Part shown: in pieces, positions 9,438 through 10,207 of the stretch
How the letters are laid out: every line of letters starts with the position of its first letter
How positions within the stretch are numbered: position 1 is the stretch's first letter
Origin: Hamiltosporidium magnivora
Taxonomy: Eukaryota > Microsporidia > Dubosqiidae
Assembly (NCBI GenBank): GCA_004325065.1
Contig: PITI01000626.1
Coordinates: 1-10,207, forward strand
Length of the DNA: 10,207 nt
Direction of reading: 5' to 3'
Made by a program: the position numbers and the translations under genes
Notes under the pieces: model-generated
The model's input: only the letters and a program-made list of their open reading frames with translations
The model's database searches: none
What the model was told of the DNA's origin: nothing

Positions 9438-9473
9438 TGAGTTCTAAAAAATGCTTCGAAAAGCAAGAACTCA
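9438..9473. repeat. Two-part hairpin downstream of the retrotransposon coding end
   Basis: The outer arms TGAGTTCT (9438-9445) and AGAACTCA (9466-9473) pair over 8 bp. The inner arms TGCTT (9452-9456) and AAGCA (9461-9465) pair over 5 bp around a CGAA tetraloop. The only unpaired internal piece is six A residues on one side. It lies about 135 bases beyond the terminal TAA of the minus-strand retrotransposon frame. Non-LTR elements are known to use structured 3' UTR RNA for priming, so a role there is possible but unproven. Confidence 0.35.
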
Positions 9474-9586
9474 TTAGTTCATATATCAACGTCTAAATAT
9501 TACTAAGATGTTCATGATTAATATTCTTGGTCGGAATATTTAAAGTTTCATAGTGATGTTGAAAATATAAATGGGTCTTAGCAAAT

Positions 9587-9592
9587 TTTATT
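9587..9592 (-). promoter_or_regulatory. Possible polyadenylation signal AATAAA
   Basis: AATAAA on the minus strand, 16 bases beyond the TAA (9608-9610) that ends the extended retrotransposon reading. The spacing is reasonable for a polyadenylation signal. The hexamer is common by chance in DNA this AT-rich. Confidence 0.2.
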
Positions 9593-9607
9593 TAATAAAT
9601 TGCTGGG

Positions 9608-9859
9608 TTAACATGTTTTTACGATTTTTACATATTCTTCTACCTCTTTAACCACTTTTGTCTGTTCTTCCAAATCCGACTCTTTATTTATGTTATTGTT
9701 CGGTTCCTCTCAAGTGGTTCCTCCTTGTGAAATAAGCGGTGTATTATTTTTTGGTTCTAAATTTTTTGCACCATTTCCCTCTCTCTTCGCTTCTTTTAAA
9801 GGGGGTGTTGGTTCCTCATGCATCTCTGATCTCATAATAACACCCATTGACGCTCTCTC
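9608..9859 (-). pseudogene. C-terminal charged extension of the retrotransposon protein, read past a TGA
   Basis: Immediately after the TGA at 9860-9862 the same frame stays protein-like for 83 more codons to TAA 9608-9610, interrupted once more by TGA at 9710-9712. The piece begins ERASMGVIMRSEMHEEP, passes through a Pro/Lys/Asn-rich stretch (KNLEPKNNTPLISQGG) and ends in an acidic, probably helical tail (LEEQTKVVKEVEEYVKIV). Composition is markedly less AT-rich than the flanking spacer and matches the endonuclease part just upstream. Both stops are TGA, one substitution from the Arg codon CGA, so nonsense mutation at CpG is the simplest explanation. Alternatively the first TGA is the true end and this is 3' UTR, but a 49-codon clean run followed by a 33-codon one argues against that. 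The extension has no recognised domain. Confidence 0.5.
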
Positions 9860-10207
9860 TCAGCTCTCTTCGGCATTTAGTCCTGACTCAAGTCCTCTTC
9901 GTCGAACAAAGGAAATTGTTTCGAATGTCTTTTTACGCACTATAGACTGCATGTATGCCTCTATATTCATCGATATTTCTAGTCTTTTAAGGTTTGAATT
10001 ATGGTATGTTGTCACAATACCGTCCCAAGTCATCACACAAGGGATTATCTCAACACTACACTTATAAATAAGACCCAACTCATTGGCTAGCAGGTCATAA
10101 TTCCCAATTTTTTCGGTTTCGACTATTTGAAGTGAATCTTGGGAAGTAATTCCTACTTCAATGAGTGTTATCTTATTCTTCTTCTTATCTAAAATAAATA
10201 TGTCCGG
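9860..10207 (-). CDS. Retrotransposon protein, C-terminal restriction-like endonuclease domain (5' partial)
   Basis: The frame is open from the right edge to TGA 9860-9862, 115 codons. The visible start, PDIFILDKKKNKITLIEVG, has the PD...(D/E) layout of the restriction-like endonuclease (RLE) carried C-terminally by R2, R4, CRE and NeSL type non-LTR retrotransposons. It is followed by the KxxxY motif (K..NY, about 10112-10098) and by VEIIPCVMTWDGIVTTYH, which matches the position of the 'V.P....W.G' block in that family. In the family this domain nicks the DNA target so that the upstream reverse transcriptase can prime on it. Here the second acidic residue is Glu where R2 has Asp. An alternative start at 10078 (TTG) is an artefact; the protein clearly continues upstream. 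Codon use is more balanced than in the neighbouring host gene. I associate near-identical copies with Hamiltosporidium genomes (memory, not a search). The copy is probably inactive, given the TGA at 9860 and a second at 9710. Confidence 0.72.
   Translation of the reverse strand, partial: PDIFILDKKKNKITLIEVGITSQDSLQIVETEKIGNYDLLANELGLIYKCSVEIIPCVMTWDGIVTTYHNSNLKRLEISMNIEAYMQSIVRKKTFETISFVRRRGLESGLNAEES

Larger units (their letters stand above)
9230..9607. other. Flank downstream of the retrotransposon, with faint coding remnants
   Basis: About 380 bases between the retrotransposon frame and the small relic. On the minus strand, one frame from about 9450 down to 9120 gives short protein-like pieces broken by stops (for example SITVRTRNHVHPIGQKDYKS near 9335-9280). 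It also contains a hairpin at 9438-9473. I cannot say whether this is retrotransposon 3' UTR, an older element or ordinary spacer. Confidence 0.22.
9608..10207 (-). mobile_element. 3' end of an RLE-class (R2-like) non-LTR retrotransposon
   Basis: This interval groups the endonuclease domain (9860-10207) and its extension (9608-9859) as the 3' part of one element entering from the right edge. Reverse transcriptase motifs would lie beyond position 10207. The true 3' boundary and any target-site duplication could not be located. No poly-A tail or simple 3' repeat is evident just after 9608. Confidence 0.6.

Noticed and set aside
988..9862. Alternative genetic code with TGA as Trp
   Set aside because: The leucine-rich-repeat gene and the endonuclease use TGG for Trp and the leucine-rich-repeat gene ends at TGA. 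TAA also interrupts the left gene. CGA-to-TGA mutation is simpler.
9690..10067. 125-codon plus-strand ORF
   Set aside because: It is the exact antisense of the retrotransposon endonuclease and its extension, which carry recognisable motifs on the minus strand.
1..10207. tRNA, rRNA, CRISPR array, LTRs or long tandem repeats
   Set aside because: No cloverleaf signature, spaced direct repeats, terminal repeat pairs or satellite array was found by reading both strands.

Overview
The window is eukaryotic and very AT-rich (by eye about 70-78% A+T, not computed). It has long gene-poor stretches, no visible introns, no tRNA or rRNA and no bacterial operon structure. Two features point to a microsporidian with a large, gene-sparse, repeat-carrying genome, of the Hamiltosporidium (formerly Octosporea) type. 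One is a long Asn/Ile/Lys/Phe-rich secreted protein with irregular leucine-rich repeats. The other is the 3' end of a non-LTR retrotransposon whose C-terminal endonuclease domain looks like copies I associate with that genus. The genus is a recognition-level inference; no database search was possible.

Layout. Positions 1-1782 (minus strand, running off the left edge) hold one eroded gene of at least about 590 codons. It starts at an intact ATG but switches frame about nine times and has two in-frame stops, so no single frame shows it. Positions 2033 to about 4562 (plus strand) hold what looks like an older, more damaged coding region. It has three open runs of 86-105 codons at its 5' end and a nonsense-riddled tail. 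Positions 4563-5906 are gene-free apart from small hairpins.

Positions 5907-8269 (minus) carry the best-preserved gene, a secreted leucine-rich-repeat protein. Its signal-peptide end (7961-8269) and its 721-residue body (5907-8072) sit in two overlapping frames, one base out of register. Positions 8270-9001 hold no gene. Positions 9002 to about 9480 (minus) contain weak remnants of coding sequence. Positions 9608-10207 (minus, entering from the right edge) are the 3' end of an RLE-class (R2-like) non-LTR retrotransposon, with two in-frame TGA codons downstream of the endonuclease domain.

The genes do not form a pathway. The common theme is decay: every protein-coding feature is broken or partial. 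At least eight of the ten minus-strand frame changes read as loss of one base, which suggests either a deletion-biased pseudogenisation process or uncorrected homopolymer under-calling in the assembly. Separating those two is the main question the window raises. I saw no convincing new defence, toxin or CRISPR-like system.
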